Origin: Xestospongia muta
Taxonomy: Eukaryota; Porifera; Demospongiae; Haplosclerida; Petrosiidae
Assembly: GCA_963693285.1 (NCBI GenBank)
Contig: OY848917.1
Coordinates: 28,645,745 to 28,709,744, forward strand
Direction: 5' to 3'
Length of the DNA: 64,000 nt
Shown here: positions 1 to 31,448 of the stretch, piece after piece
How the letters are laid out: each line of letters starts with the position of its first letter
Position numbering within the stretch: the first letter of the stretch is position 1
The notes under the pieces: model-generated
What the model saw: only the letters and a program-made list of their open reading frames with translations
Database searches by the model: none
What the model was told of the DNA's origin: nothing
Program-made: the position numbers and the translations under genes

Positions 1-660
1 GCAGTATGCTGGAAGGCAATGACCTTCCATGTTTAATCAACTGAATAAAATTCGTGGTCACATATTGTAATGAAGACTATGAATGGCTAATTAAATAAAG
101 TGATAAAATGAAAGTAGCTGGAATTGGGTTTATTCTAACATGAGTTCCAGACAACAAAGAACACTTAATTCAATGTATCGTACCTAGGCTTACAATCACT
201 GGTTTATTGATTATACAATAACAATCCTAAACATTCCTTTAATCTGAACATTAAAGCAGAAATTTAAGAAAATGGCTTCTTTAATATAGCTCTTGAGAGT
301 AACTACTTAAATTACTAGATTTATTTCTAATTACTCAAAACGAGACCTTCAAACATTCATTTGTCATTGTTGAGTCTCTGTGAATTTAATGTCCAAATAG
401 GTTAGGGTTATATCATAAACTATAAAGCAAAGGGAGAGATAAGGAAGATGAATAATTTTAGCATTTGATCAATTGTGTCTGTGATACCTTCAGTGCCTTA
501 TCGTAACCTATAGTTGAGTCATAAAAAGGAATTACCCTAGCAAAGAAATACTAGAAAGAATTGAAAGATTTTGATTAGCTATGAGTGAGATATTTATGGT
601 TTTCTGCTAATAGATTTAATGGACACATCCCTACATAGGCATTGGTACTGTATGCTTAAT
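1..660. repeat. Dispersed repeat family R1, copy a
   Basis: An old, diverged non-coding repeat. Similar blocks recur at 11107-11835, 19370-19905 and 22395-22715, with shared landmarks: a GGAAGGCAATGA-like start, a stretch on 'attaatcag...aatcttcttttaa', and an end with 'ccctacataggca'. No long ORF is present. The shared end suggests a non-autonomous mobile element, but exact ends and target duplications could not be fixed by eye. Confidence 0.5.
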
Positions 661-2967
661 AAGATTTTATTCCTTAACAAAATCACAGATGAATATTAAC
701 CCTGTTTAATTAATAAAAGACAGCCTTTGTCAGGCAAGGATCTTTGTTAATTATAAAAAGTATTTTAGAGATTGAATTTGTTTGATTTCAGTATGGCATA
801 CATTCACTGTGGTTATGATCTTAAATAAAAAAATTCTTGATTCTTGATAAGCAAGAAAAGAAAGTTAGTCTAGTTAAGTTTGAGAAATATGGCTTATACA
901 ATAAATGTCTTGGAATGTTGGCCATATTTGAGGATGTATGGCTTCAGACTTGTCTATTATAATAGACTCAGATCCATAATTATAATTAATAATAGATTCC
1001 AATCCATAGCACTTTGAGAAATGGTTAACTAACGCATTAGTGCCTACTGTAACCTACAATAACCATTTGCAACTCACTGTAACCTACTATTGCCTATGGT
1101 AATCCATTTTGTAACTCACTATAAGATTTTACCAGACAATTGTAAAGATATGTCAACAAATAATAACCATAATATAGATTAAAACTTTGTGATTTAGGAA
1201 AAGAAAAAATAGTCAAATTAGTTATTTACACAAGTTACTTGCCATGATGTGTATTTAACTGCAATGGGATATGAAGATTGTTAAAACCTCTCCTTGGGGA
1301 TTATGATCCTCTCAAACATAAAATTGCTGACCAAAGCAAGGAGAATGACAGATGGCACGTCAACCCATTGATAGTAATTCTATAAGGCTCTCTTTTTGTT
1401 TATAGGATAATAGGGGATGCTAAATGTTTGTAGGTTGAGGTTGCCACTCTCTCTATTCCACTGGATATACTAAAATAACTGACTTGAGGACCCATTTCAA
1501 TTTCTCTGACACAGTGTTCATAAGCATGTTGTTTCTTATGCTTGTGTGTCTGTGTTAAGGTAGTACTTCTATATGATGGAGGATTGGGTTAAAGATACTA
1601 ACATCAAAAAATGCAATTTATTCTCTGAAGTCTCCTTGCCTTAATATCCAACCTTGCCAATTAGTCTTTGTTTGCTGTCAAAAAGGATAGAGATTCTCAG
1701 ACAAGGGCTCTAATGGAAGTTCAATACAAACAAGATAGAACAGATTTCTTTCATTATCACTGATGGCAGATTCCCTGTTGATTGTTATGTCACACTAGTT
1801 GGATGTGTATTGTTGTATGATGTGAGTCTGGCTATAGATACGTTCAAAAGTGAGGTGACATCTTATATCTGTGTGTGGATAGAGTGCTTTAATGTCTCTC
1901 TATCAAATGTAAGTACTCATCATCACATAGAACATCTTTTGTAACATGTCACTACGAACAGACTACATGTAGTACTATGTCTTGTAAATATAACAATTTG
2001 TTGTTACCTCATTAGATCCATTTTTAATGTGTGTGTGTGAATTGTTGTGTAATATTTATTGCTTTGTTAGGTGAAATAACAGAGAACATTACAGGTTAAT
2101 TATGATAAATGGCTCTATTTACTTGAGTTTGGTATTAATGTTTCATTATTGTAAACACATTTAAAGTACTTTGTCGGGAGATTACAACATTATAAAAGTT
2201 GTATATTTTTATAATACTGCATATTAAGATAAAGACATGCATCCACTTAATCAGTTTTCTGTATTATACTTTTAGTAAGCAATTTGATGGTATTATTGTC
2301 CAAATAAAATGTTTACATTATATGTTATGATCACATTTGTGTATGTATTTAATGAAAACAAAAAGCTGAAAGAATGGAGCTATTTTATAAATTAAACACC
2401 GTGTAATTAGAAAAAAAACAGACCTCACAAATGTTACATTTACTATTCCATTTAGCAATGATGTTTATTAACAAATGCCTTAAAATTATCCTTTTACTTT
2501 GTCACCTTGTGCATATACAGTTACATGACAAAGTGGTAACTATTGTTTTACCTGATCATATTAGCCAATTTTTAATGCCTTTTGTGAATATTTGTAGGGT
2601 CTCCTCTACATGCATATGTTCCCAATTTTATTTACTTTATACTTACTTTTCTACATAGTGTTGCTAGGTTACACACACTTTCAGTTTAATATCTGCTAAG
2701 TTAATAGATAGAATTAGGTATGCTTATATCAATTTGCAATTAATTCAACATATCTGTGTACATGTGAGAATATAATTAGTCTTTTGATAGACAAAGTTGA
2801 CAATGAAACCACTTACACTGAAAATTCCCTCCCTCTAATTTAGTATGAAAACTATAATCCATTAAACTTTGACTACCGAAATGTGTCATAATATAAATAA
2901 TGTCACAGAGAGCCTAAATTAATATCAGGAGATAACACAATCCATCAAATAATATAAACTACTATGT
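661..2967. other. Gene-free stretch
   Basis: AT-rich DNA with no exon chain or domain that I can support. The one ORF in it (75 codons near 2431) is low-complexity hydrophobic sequence without recognisable similarity. The right end probably holds the 3' UTR of the minus-strand gene that follows. Confidence 0.5.
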
Positions 2968-2973
2968 TTTATT
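2968..2973 (-). terminator. Polyadenylation signal AATAAA
   Basis: TTTATT on the plus strand reads AATAAA on the minus strand, about 35 bases past the stop codon of the nucleoside-hydrolase-like gene, a normal spacing for a short sponge 3' UTR. Confidence 0.5.
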
Positions 2974-3007
2974 ATGAAGTATCAAATATGACAAGAATTG
3001 AGTATCT

Positions 3008-4294
3008 TTAGCACCAAGTTTGTTGGAGAAATTGTAAAAACACTTCTTTTTCAAGTGACTCAAGACTATCTTGAGACACAAGCAAACAATCTGAATCAGA
3101 ATCAACAAAACAAAATCTCTTTCTTATTTCACTTTTATTTTTCCATGACTCCATCAAGATTGCTCTCTTCATAGACCATTTAAAACTGCTTCTATACTCC
3201 TTTAAAGAAGCCATTACAGGAAGAACATCAAAAAGGGGTTGTGCCCTATTATAATGGGTAGACTCCCACAATTTCTGTAGTTTAACTACGTGTTCGTTAG
3301 CACCGATTTCTTCAAGTTCTTTGGCAGTTATCATTAGATCTTTGTTTTTTGCTGTTTCTGTTGCAACGAGGTACTTTTGTATATTAGGGAATAGATTTTC
3401 AACAAAAAGAATATAAGCAGATTCTATATCACAGGCAACATTGAATTGGTTTTCTAATAATGTAATCATGCCAGGTTTAAGAGCCCCAAACATACCATAG
3501 AATTCTGTCACTTTTAGTCTCATTTTAGCTTTTTCCATTCCCTGAAATAACTCTACGACTGCAGTTGCTGGACCACCAAGATAAATGATAACTTGTTCAC
3601 ATGATTTCAGTTCTATCTTTTCTTGTAATTTGTGAAGTGGTGTCAGCTTATAAGGCCTCATAAGTGATATAAATTGATTTTCTCTCTCATCTGATGATAA
3701 TTTGTTAAATTTGGAAATAAGATCTTGGTATTCATGTGGAGCAAGAATTTTCCCTCGATCCGATTGTTGTCCAGTAATTAGATCTTTCCTGTCAAACAGG
3801 AAGTCCCAATCATGAGCCACATCAGATAGTGGAGCATAAGGAGCTATACTACCATTGTAGATAGTCACAGAGCTCAGGTTAACATTACAATTTGCTAAAT
3901 ATCCACTAATCCTAGTTGCTGAATCTTCTAAGAGTAGCTGAGCATGTGACATGTTATTCTTTTCCCAGCTTTGACGTGGAATTTGGTCTGAAATAGGCAA
4001 GTCGTCTATAAATGTTTTTGCTGTTCTAAAATCAACAGGTCTTCCAGTTAAAACAATGTGAAGCTCATCAGCTTTTTCATTTAATTTATGTTTGAGAATG
4101 TGTCTAACAATGGCTACTGCAGCAGCAGGATTATCTGGGTCTGGTGCATCAATAAATAAAACCAGTAAAGTATTCTTGTTCATTCTTCTCAAAGACCAGT
4201 TAGACATCTTCTCAGCATGATACAAACAGAAATAAACTAGTAGTGTCAAAAGAAGAACCACTAATAACGAGAAACATAGTGACAGCGTGTCCAT
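3008..4294 (-). CDS. Membrane-anchored nucleoside-hydrolase-like protein
   Basis: A single uninterrupted exon of 428 codons. Residues about 4-27 form one hydrophobic N-terminal segment (signal anchor), followed by Lys/Arg. From about residue 44 the chain resembles the inosine/uridine-preferring nucleoside hydrolase fold: a beta strand ending in IDAPDPDN, a second strand LHIVLTGRPVDF, later IYLGGPATAVVELF, an ALKPG loop, an NVACDIESAYILF stretch and LFDVLPVMASL. These sit in the order expected for that superfamily. The canonical calcium-binding DxDxxxDD signature is altered (DAPDPDN), so N-ribosyl hydrolysis is not assured. It is intronless among intron-rich neighbours, so a retrocopy origin is possible. 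The start at 4294 keeps the anchor; a start at Met30 would drop it. Family placement is by eye only. Confidence 0.75.
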   Translation of the reverse strand: MDTLSLCFSLLVVLLLTLLVYFCLYHAEKMSNWSLRRMNKNTLLVLFIDAPDPDNPAAAVAIVRHILKHKLNEKADELHIVLTGRPVDFRTAKTFIDDLPISDQIPRQSWEKNNMSHAQLLLEDSATRISGYLANCNVNLSSVTIYNGSIAPYAPLSDVAHDWDFLFDRKDLITGQQSDRGKILAPHEYQDLISKFNKLSSDERENQFISLMRPYKLTPLHKLQEKIELKSCEQVIIYLGGPATAVVELFQGMEKAKMRLKVTEFYGMFGALKPGMITLLENQFNVACDIESAYILFVENLFPNIQKYLVATETAKNKDLMITAKELEEIGANEHVVKLQKLWESTHYNRAQPLFDVLPVMASLKEYRSSFKWSMKRAILMESWKNKSEIRKRFCFVDSDSDCLLVSQDSLESLEKEVFLQFLQQTWC

Positions 4295-4924
4295 ATTGTA
4301 GTTTAGAATTTCCAGCCACTCCCAGTCATAATTATTAAGCTATGAAATAATAATCAATGAATAATGTATATATACTGTATAATAGTAATATGACTTTTGA
4401 GTACGAGACTTTGTCTTCACCTTTTATATCTAGATATAGTACATAGTAATACACGAGGAATAAAAAATGTAAAATATACATAAATTTTTGATTGTTCTAT
4501 CTGACATATAACAATAACTATGACTTGGTCTAATTAAGCTGTCCATAATCAAATTAATGTGCATATAATATTATGCTAATAAATGGATGGATGTAAATAA
4601 TGCCATTTATTGATTGTTCAGTTAAGATCCATTAATAATTACATGACTATAATATTGAGGAGTAATAGATATTGTACAGGTCATTTATTTAGTGTAATAA
4701 CACTAATAATAGATATGATTGACTTTTACTGCCTGTCACGTATCATCTCAAGAGTCATACATCAATACACAATGATGTAATAATGCATATGAAAGTTGTT
4801 TTTTAAAAAGCAAGTAAACAATAAGAAAGTAAGTAAAATCAACAGTCACTAACCAACTGTATTAGTAGGCAAGATCTTATAATATATAATCATATTAGTA
4901 ATGATTATAATCAATGAGTATATG

Positions 4925-5167
4925 CACTGTAAAAATTGATTTGTTGATTTAACTGATATATTGTTATACAGGTTACATGTAATAAACTTATAATGATGTG
5001 AAAGTAAATATAACACTGTTTTCATTACTAATGTACTACTGTTTGTGCAGCTGTAGTGCATTAGTAGTAAAAACAGTGTTACGTTTACTTTTACATTACA
5101 CTAATTTTTCTACATGCAACCTGTATAACAATATATTAGTTAAATCAACAAATCAATGTTTACAGTG
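4925..5167. repeat. Palindromic MITE (family P1)
   Basis: A nearly complete inverted repeat of about 240 bp. The left arm starts CACTGTAAA and carries 'ttatacaggtt'; the right arm is its reverse complement and ends in TTTACAGTG. Arms of about 115 nt match with few mismatches around a short centre. Related arms recur in the phospholipid phosphatase introns (about 33138, 34378, 38916, 39636, 44840). It fits a non-autonomous DNA transposon with long terminal inverted repeats. Confidence 0.75.
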
Positions 5168-5888
5168 TGAAAATGAACATTCCAGTATTCCTTTTAACTC
5201 TTTTATTCTAATGGAACTGTCTGTTAATTCATAACAGTCATTATTTACTCTATTGTGTTTAATGTTATCATAGATATTTAAGTCATTTATTTAAACACAT
5301 CTGTAAAGCTGCTAACATGTAAAAAGATATACTTCATATAATAGAGTACTAACATGTTATGATAGATACATGTACTTAGAGTACTTTATATATCTAGTAC
5401 ATGTATAGTACTGATCTCTCTCTCCTTAGACTAGAGGGTACATTATAACTCAATATTATATTATGACAAATTAAAGGAAAAGTAAATGACATAATATAAA
5501 ACCAGTATGTCATATATATATAAGTTATTAATAAGATGTTACCCATATTAAAATGGTATGTCTAATATATGATATAGTCTAATAATAGAAAGCACTGAAT
5601 ATATCATCAGTCTTAGTTCCTCTCTGTTATATTAATATCATAAACTAGTCTAGTATTGTATTAATAATAAATATGTACTTTATTATCTATAATGTAAATA
5701 GTTTTACTTGTAGATGTTAAAAATAAATGATTTCAGACATCTTATGATACAATAACTCTAACATTACTAGTTGTTATTGAGAAGATATTGGATATACTAA
5801 CTCTCAGGATAATAACATATTAGAAAACTTAATAAATTGACTTTTGACACACACTAGCTGATGACAACATTACCTATTAACATATTTT

Positions 5889-5899
5889 GGGGGTGTGGC
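5889..5899 (+). promoter_or_regulatory. GT-box-like promoter element
   Basis: GGGGGTGTGGC, a G-rich island in very AT-rich DNA about 50 bases upstream of the proposed start codon of the ankyrin gene. It matches the KLF/SP GT-box (CACCC) consensus. The functional role is inferred. Confidence 0.25.
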
Positions 5900-5946
5900 T
5901 GTTTGTCCTGTGTTGAGAAAGCAAGCAACATCAGTACTGAAAGATA

Positions 5947-26020
<20,074 letters not shown>

Positions 26021-28899
26021 ACTCTTATTATATCTATCTATTAACAATTGTAATTTGCTTAGTATTACATTTAGTAATTTTTTCTGCTAAATAATATGTT
26101 GTTTATTTTTTTCTAATTATTAAATATTATTAATGTGAAGACTAAAATGTTTAAAAGCTACCTAAAGTAAACGTTTAAAGTTATTCCTTTAAAAAGGCCA
26201 TACCACCAATATTCCAAATTTACACTCTCATCAGAAATATAGATAGAGTAAGTTGTAGTTTACTTAGTTTCAAGGCCAATTTAATAATAATTTTTTAAGT
26301 AAGTCAACAGTAAACTTCAAAATTTAGTACACTTCTCATATGCTACATTTTGTTTATTTATCAGTTGTTTAAAAACAGTAACTGTAACCATTAGCACAGT
26401 ATGTTGCATAACTATATTGTTTAAAAGAAAGACAGTATTGAATGCCATATGGTACTGTGATGTATGGTGTATGTCTATAATGGTCCATATTGCTATATTA
26501 CAAGTGAATTTACAAGTGAAGACTACATAATCTAATTATAACAAATGTATATTTAATTGGTCATGATATCATTGCTTTAGTTCTTAAACAATGAATATTT
26601 AATTATTATTGTCATTACATATTACATGCTTGCATGTCTTGGAACTTTACATTTTTACCTATGTCAGTTTGAAACATCAACGTTAGTTTTAATTATATTA
26701 TAATGTGTTATACTCATATTTCCTGGTAATACTCTTTCTCTGAGGTTTATCTTAATGTCCTTATTTGTCAAAACAAGACAGCTAAAAGAAACACAAATAG
26801 TAAATGTGGGATCTTTTAATGGAGTTGGTAATTTGATAAAAATATCAAATCTCACAATAAATGAACTTACTATTTTCAGAGTATCTTCAATAAACTATAT
26901 GATACTAAAATACAAGTGGATATTTTTAAAATGGAATTTATAGTGTGTGCATGTGCTTCAATTTTAACTAAGGTTGTCATTCATTAGTTAATAAATATCT
27001 TACTTGTAATAGTAATTGTTGTTGTTGTGTTTATGCATATAAAATATAAGAAATCCAATAATCAATAAACCATAACATGAGAAATCTAAGCTAATATCAT
27101 TAGTGTTTAATAACATATTACCATATGTGGTATACATATAGTTAGACATAATAACTCAGTGTTGTTATATTATATCATACAATAGAGGAGGTATTATGGT
27201 ATTATGATATATATTGTTATTAGTACAATATATAATGAGGTCAAAAGTGACTAAAGACATAGATCAGTAATAACTGATATTATTTAATTCACACGATATA
27301 CACACAGAGATTACAAGTAAATAAAATTTCTAAAAAATTATTTAATGTAGGAATGGCAGCAAAAACAGATCAAAGTAAGAATGGCAGTATGATTGTCTTA
27401 CATAGTAGCCACAAAGTCAAGGGCATTGCACTTACTTCAGTTTTTTCTTGTAATATATTTAAAAAAATAAACAGAGAGTAATAGATATGAAAGGACATTT
27501 CAGACTTAATGTTTGTCCAGATAACTTATACTAAAATTCAATAAACAAAACCAAATTATATATACAGCATAACAACCAATCAAAATAGATCTAAGGAGTC
27601 CATAGTAACCACCAATGAGTTAGCCGTAATAGAGTCCTTGACAGATCACAATTGGTTGACATGAGCAAATGGTTGCTTCAATTTTTTAACAGTAGGACGC
27701 TCTATCTCACTAGCTGACTGAAGGGTGAATAATAATCTAGGACTTTGAGTGTCTTCTGTGTCTGTTGATGAGATCTCCAGTTAGAAGATTGAATCAACCC
27801 ACTTCAATTAATTGTGATCTGTCAAGGACTCTATAACTTAGCTAACTATTTGGCTGTTGCTATGGACTCCTTAGATGTATTTTGATTGGTTGTTGTATTG
27901 TATATATAGTTTGACTTTGTTTATTGATTTTTAGCATTGGTTGTCCAGACAAACATAAAGTCTGAAATGTCCTCTTATGTTGTAATAATTGTATCAGATA
28001 TTTGAGGCAAACAGTCTCAAAAATAAAAGGTTGTTAAGTTATTTAAAAAGCTAGGATTAAGTGTGTGAAAGTGCTCACAACATAACAAATATAAATATTT
28101 TCTTCAGGTACTTTTGTGTAATTACATTTGTGTAGCAACAAAAGTGATCACTTTTCTTACTTGTTCTTTTCATACTTTCCAATTCATTGAATTCACCCAA
28201 ACCATTATGGCAGGCTACTAATTTGTGTACATTTAAAAAGATAATGTTCTTAGAAGATGCTAATTGAGCAAAATTAATGTAATAACTAAGGTAAGTATGG
28301 TCAAAAGCAACCAAGACTAATAAAATTTGATTGGACAGCAAAATCAGCTTGATGATATAAATTATAGAAGACTGCTTTATTAAGGGCTTATCCCAGATAT
28401 TGGTCATAGATATTCCACTAACTAAAGTTAGACTCCAAATAGACATTATTTCTTTGGGGTCATTCTTACATGTGAGTTTTGTTAGCTTACTAAAATAGAA
28501 AACAAGTGATATTTGTTAAGTCTTTCATTAAGTGAATATTAGTTGATAGAAGATCAGAAGCATGCAGTTTTATTTGAATGACCTCTAACACATAATAACA
28601 TTTGATCAATGATTCTACAACTAGTATATATCCACATCCACAAACTCACTTTTTGATGTGAGTCTTACTGCAGCTAAGAATGCTGCTTTTGCATGTTGTT
28701 GTTATTGTCAGTAGCTATTGGGAGTGTGGTTATGTGCATTATATGAAAAACTAACCAGGAATTTATTATTATCGTACAATTCTAATGATAGCACAAACAT
28801 GGCAAGAAAGAGATTTTGAAAGTTGTCTTTTTTAAATTTCTTCCTTCCATTGTTTTTATGTATCATATGCTGACTCAAAACAACTCATTTTATACACAG
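26021..28899. other. Gene-free stretch with one large inverted repeat
   Basis: No exon chain is supported. It holds the 3' end of the ankyrin gene, a partial R2 repeat (about 27345-27425) and the 490-bp inverted repeat at 27486-27979. A 123-codon minus-strand ORF (28075-28446) has no recognised domain; I cannot tell it from chance. A 5' exon of the following collagen gene should lie here but was not identified. Confidence 0.45.
27486..27979. mobile_element. Long inverted repeat, arms of about 175 nt
   Basis: Left arm (about 27486-27662) starts near AAAGGACATTTCAGAC and contains ATCTAAGGAGTCCATAG and GAGTCCTTGACAGATCACAA. The right arm (about 27800-27979) is its reverse complement with scattered mismatches. 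About 140 bases of non-repeated sequence separate the arms. Non-coding; fits a MITE or foldback element. Confidence 0.8.
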
Positions 28900-29894
28900 A
28901 GAAAAATCAAGAAATGTTTAATGATACAATGAAAGGTATTTATTTAAATTAACATAACTAGTGTTTGGGTCAACTATATATTAGGTTCTTTTGAAATTAA
29001 TGCAGCTGAAAAAAATGGTGAAAAAATTTTTATGAAGATATTGATCCTTCTTTGTTAAAGGAACAAAATCAAGCTGACAAAGGTTTGTTTAAAAAGTATT
29101 AGTATAAATATTGTCTTAAATTTGTTAGAGATGAATGTTGATAATTCCAATCAAAATGATAATGATAGTTTATGAGAAGTTTTAGTATAGTGTATTGTTT
29201 ATTACAGATTTAGCAACTTCAATAAAATGTCCAACTTTAAAGGTATTACGTGGTCGAGATGGTCGTGATGGCCGAGATGGGCTCTAGTGGCATGTGTGGA
29301 CCAAAAGGAGACAAAGGAGATAAAGGTGAACAGAGACCACCTGGACCAATTAATGGTGGTGTTGTTTACACAAGATGGGGTAAAAAAGCATGCCGAGCAG
29401 GAGCTAAGCTTGTCTATGAAGGCATTGTTGGTGGTGGTCATTATAATCAGCATGGTAATGGAGCCAACTATCTCTGTTTACCAAAAGATCCTCAATACGT
29501 AAGTACTACACCACCTGCTTGGAAATCTCTCTTATATGGAGCAGAGTATGAAACTGGCAATAGAGTATTCAACAAGCCTCTCCATGACTATAATGTTCCC
29601 TGTGCTGTATGCTTAGCTCCTAAGAAAATTACTAAACTAATGATACCTGCCAAAATGTCTTGTCCCTCATCATGGACTCAAGAATACTACGGATATTTGA
29701 TGACAGAACAACACAACCATCCAAGGAATGTTGTCTATGAATGTGTGGATAAGGATGCTGAAGCTATACCTGGAAGTAAAAAAAATACTAACGGTGCTCT
29801 CTTTTATTTTGTAGAGGCAGTTTGTAATCATGGTCTACCATGTCTTCCTTATCAAGCAAGTAGAGCAGTCACTTGTGTAGAGTGTACACTATGA
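28900..29894 (+). pseudogene. Short-chain collagen C4-like gene, frame broken
   Basis: Exons read as 28900-28935, 28985-29017 or -29082, 29129-29167 and 29208-29894, all phase 1. The last exon starts with a short collagen run (GRDGRDGRDG...GPKGDKGDKGE, about 8-10 triplets), then a Cys-rich C-terminal domain of about 180 residues (GGVVYTRWG, GANYLCLP, YGAEYETGN, VPCAVC, CPSSWTQEYYGYLM, ECVD, final VTCVECTL). This is the NC domain of sponge short-chain (spongin-type) collagens, secreted matrix proteins. One extra G at 29279-29281 breaks the frame inside Gly-X-Y. If the second exon runs to 29082, a second slip lies in its A/T run near 29024-29032. No signal-peptide exon was found. Either a recent pseudogene or homopolymer errors in the assembly; the downstream frame 29250-29894 is fully open. 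Confidence 0.75.
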
Positions 29895-31448
29895 AAAGTG
29901 ATCTAAAACAAACTCATTAAGTTTGCATATTTTCTTGAGTAGTTTTCAGTAGTGATTAGTATTTCATTTCTTTAAAAAAATTCAAAATTACATCTTTACA
30001 CTAGGTAGACAATATGGAAAAAATGTTTCCTATTATGTATTATGTCCTTTGTTTCATAGGACCAATTTAAACATGTGGTAATATTAAAAAAATTATGTAG
30101 TGCTCAGAAGTCTCTAATTTGCAAACATCATTTAAATTTGCTAATTTTGTCTTCAACATTTCTCTTAATTTTCTGCCATTATATATACCTCAATGATTTG
30201 TGTTTTTTATGTAGTGATTGAGTCTGGTATCTTTATGTACTTATATTAGTACTCATTAATAAGATCTATATGTACTTATATTAGTACTCATTAATAAGGT
30301 CTATATGTACCTTATATTAGTACTCATTAATAAGGTCTATATGTACCTTATATTAGTACTCATTAATAAGGTCTATATGTACCTTATATTAGTACTCATT
30401 AATAAGGTCTATATGTACTTATATTAGTACTCATTAATAGGGTCTATATGTACCTTATAATTAGTACTCATTAATAAGACCTATATGTACCTTATATTAG
30501 TACTCATTAATAAGGTCTATATGTACCTTAATTAGTACTCATTAATAAGGTCTATATGTACCTTATATTAGTACTCATTAATAAGGTCTATACGTATCTT
30601 ATATTAGTACTTATTAGTAAGGTCTATTATGTACCTTATATTCTATGTGTAACCCACAAATATCAAAAGCATTGAGGTAATTAATCCTTACATAAAACTC
30701 CTCCTTGTATCAAAGCCCTCGACACATATCATTGCTAATTGGTGACTTACATTTCTAGCATGTACAAAACTGTACAAAAAATGTCAATGTAATCCATTTA
30801 ATGTGAATATATGAATCATACTATATCAGCCACTGCTATTATGTGTCTGTGTATATAGAGTTACCAATGAAGTTACTGAATAAATGCATCAATTAATTGC
30901 ATTCATTGTGCATACAATATTTAAGGAAGTAAACACCAAGCTATAGCTAATTTAATTAATGTTAATTGTTGGACTATAATATAAATTGACATTATGAGAA
31001 TTTAGATACCAAAACATAAAAGAATTTTTCATTGACACAATCAACCAATAGCTTTAAAACTATAATACTATCATTAATGTAAATGGCTTTATCTATAGCA
31101 ACTTAAAATTATCATTTGCTATAATAGTTTGATATTGTACAGTGTAGTTAACCCCATTAATTGACATTGTAGAAGTAATAGTCATTGCAGTACATATGCA
31201 AATATTTATTGTAACAAATGCTTTGCTAAAAAACGTAGACAAGTTGTCAATCAGCAGTCAACATTTCCACTGTATATTATTTCAATTGAAATAACACACA
31301 TCTCATTGTTATATAATGGGTAGTCATTCTATTCTTCTAACAAAGTAACAGGACCAAAAGTAGAGTTGGCATTTTTATACGCACTATCTAAATATTTTTT
31401 AAAAATTTAATGGTAAAATTAACCAAAAAATTGTTTTGTATTATAATT
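29895..31448. other. Gene-free stretch; left edge of duplication unit 1
   Basis: Lies between the convergent collagen and phosphatase genes. From about 30200 onward it is a diverged copy of 41945-42955 and 48120-49100, so it marks the left end of the first duplication unit. It includes the 36-bp minisatellite. No gene seen. Confidence 0.6.
30232..30645. repeat. 36-bp minisatellite, about 11.5 copies
   Basis: Head-to-tail copies of a 36-bp unit containing TACTCATTAATAAGG and TCTATATGTACC, with single-base changes and one- or two-base length differences between copies. There are no unique spacers, so it is not CRISPR-like. The matching places in the other duplication units (about 41990, 48170) have a single related TCAGTACTCAGTAC segment, so it expanded in this unit only. 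Confidence 0.95.

Larger units (their letters stand above)
4295..5946. other. Intergenic region between divergent genes
   Basis: Lies between the minus-strand hydrolase-like gene and the plus-strand ankyrin gene, so it must hold both promoters. It contains one large palindrome (4925-5167) and otherwise AT-rich DNA. No TATA box or coding segment stands out. Confidence 0.5.

Noticed and set aside
28075..28446. 123-codon minus-strand ORF
   Set aside because: No domain, signal peptide or splice context recognised, and no duplicate in the window; cannot be told from chance in AT-rich DNA.
30232..30645. Regular repeats that could suggest a CRISPR array
   Set aside because: Units are directly head-to-tail without unique spacers, in a eukaryotic intergenic region; it is a minisatellite.
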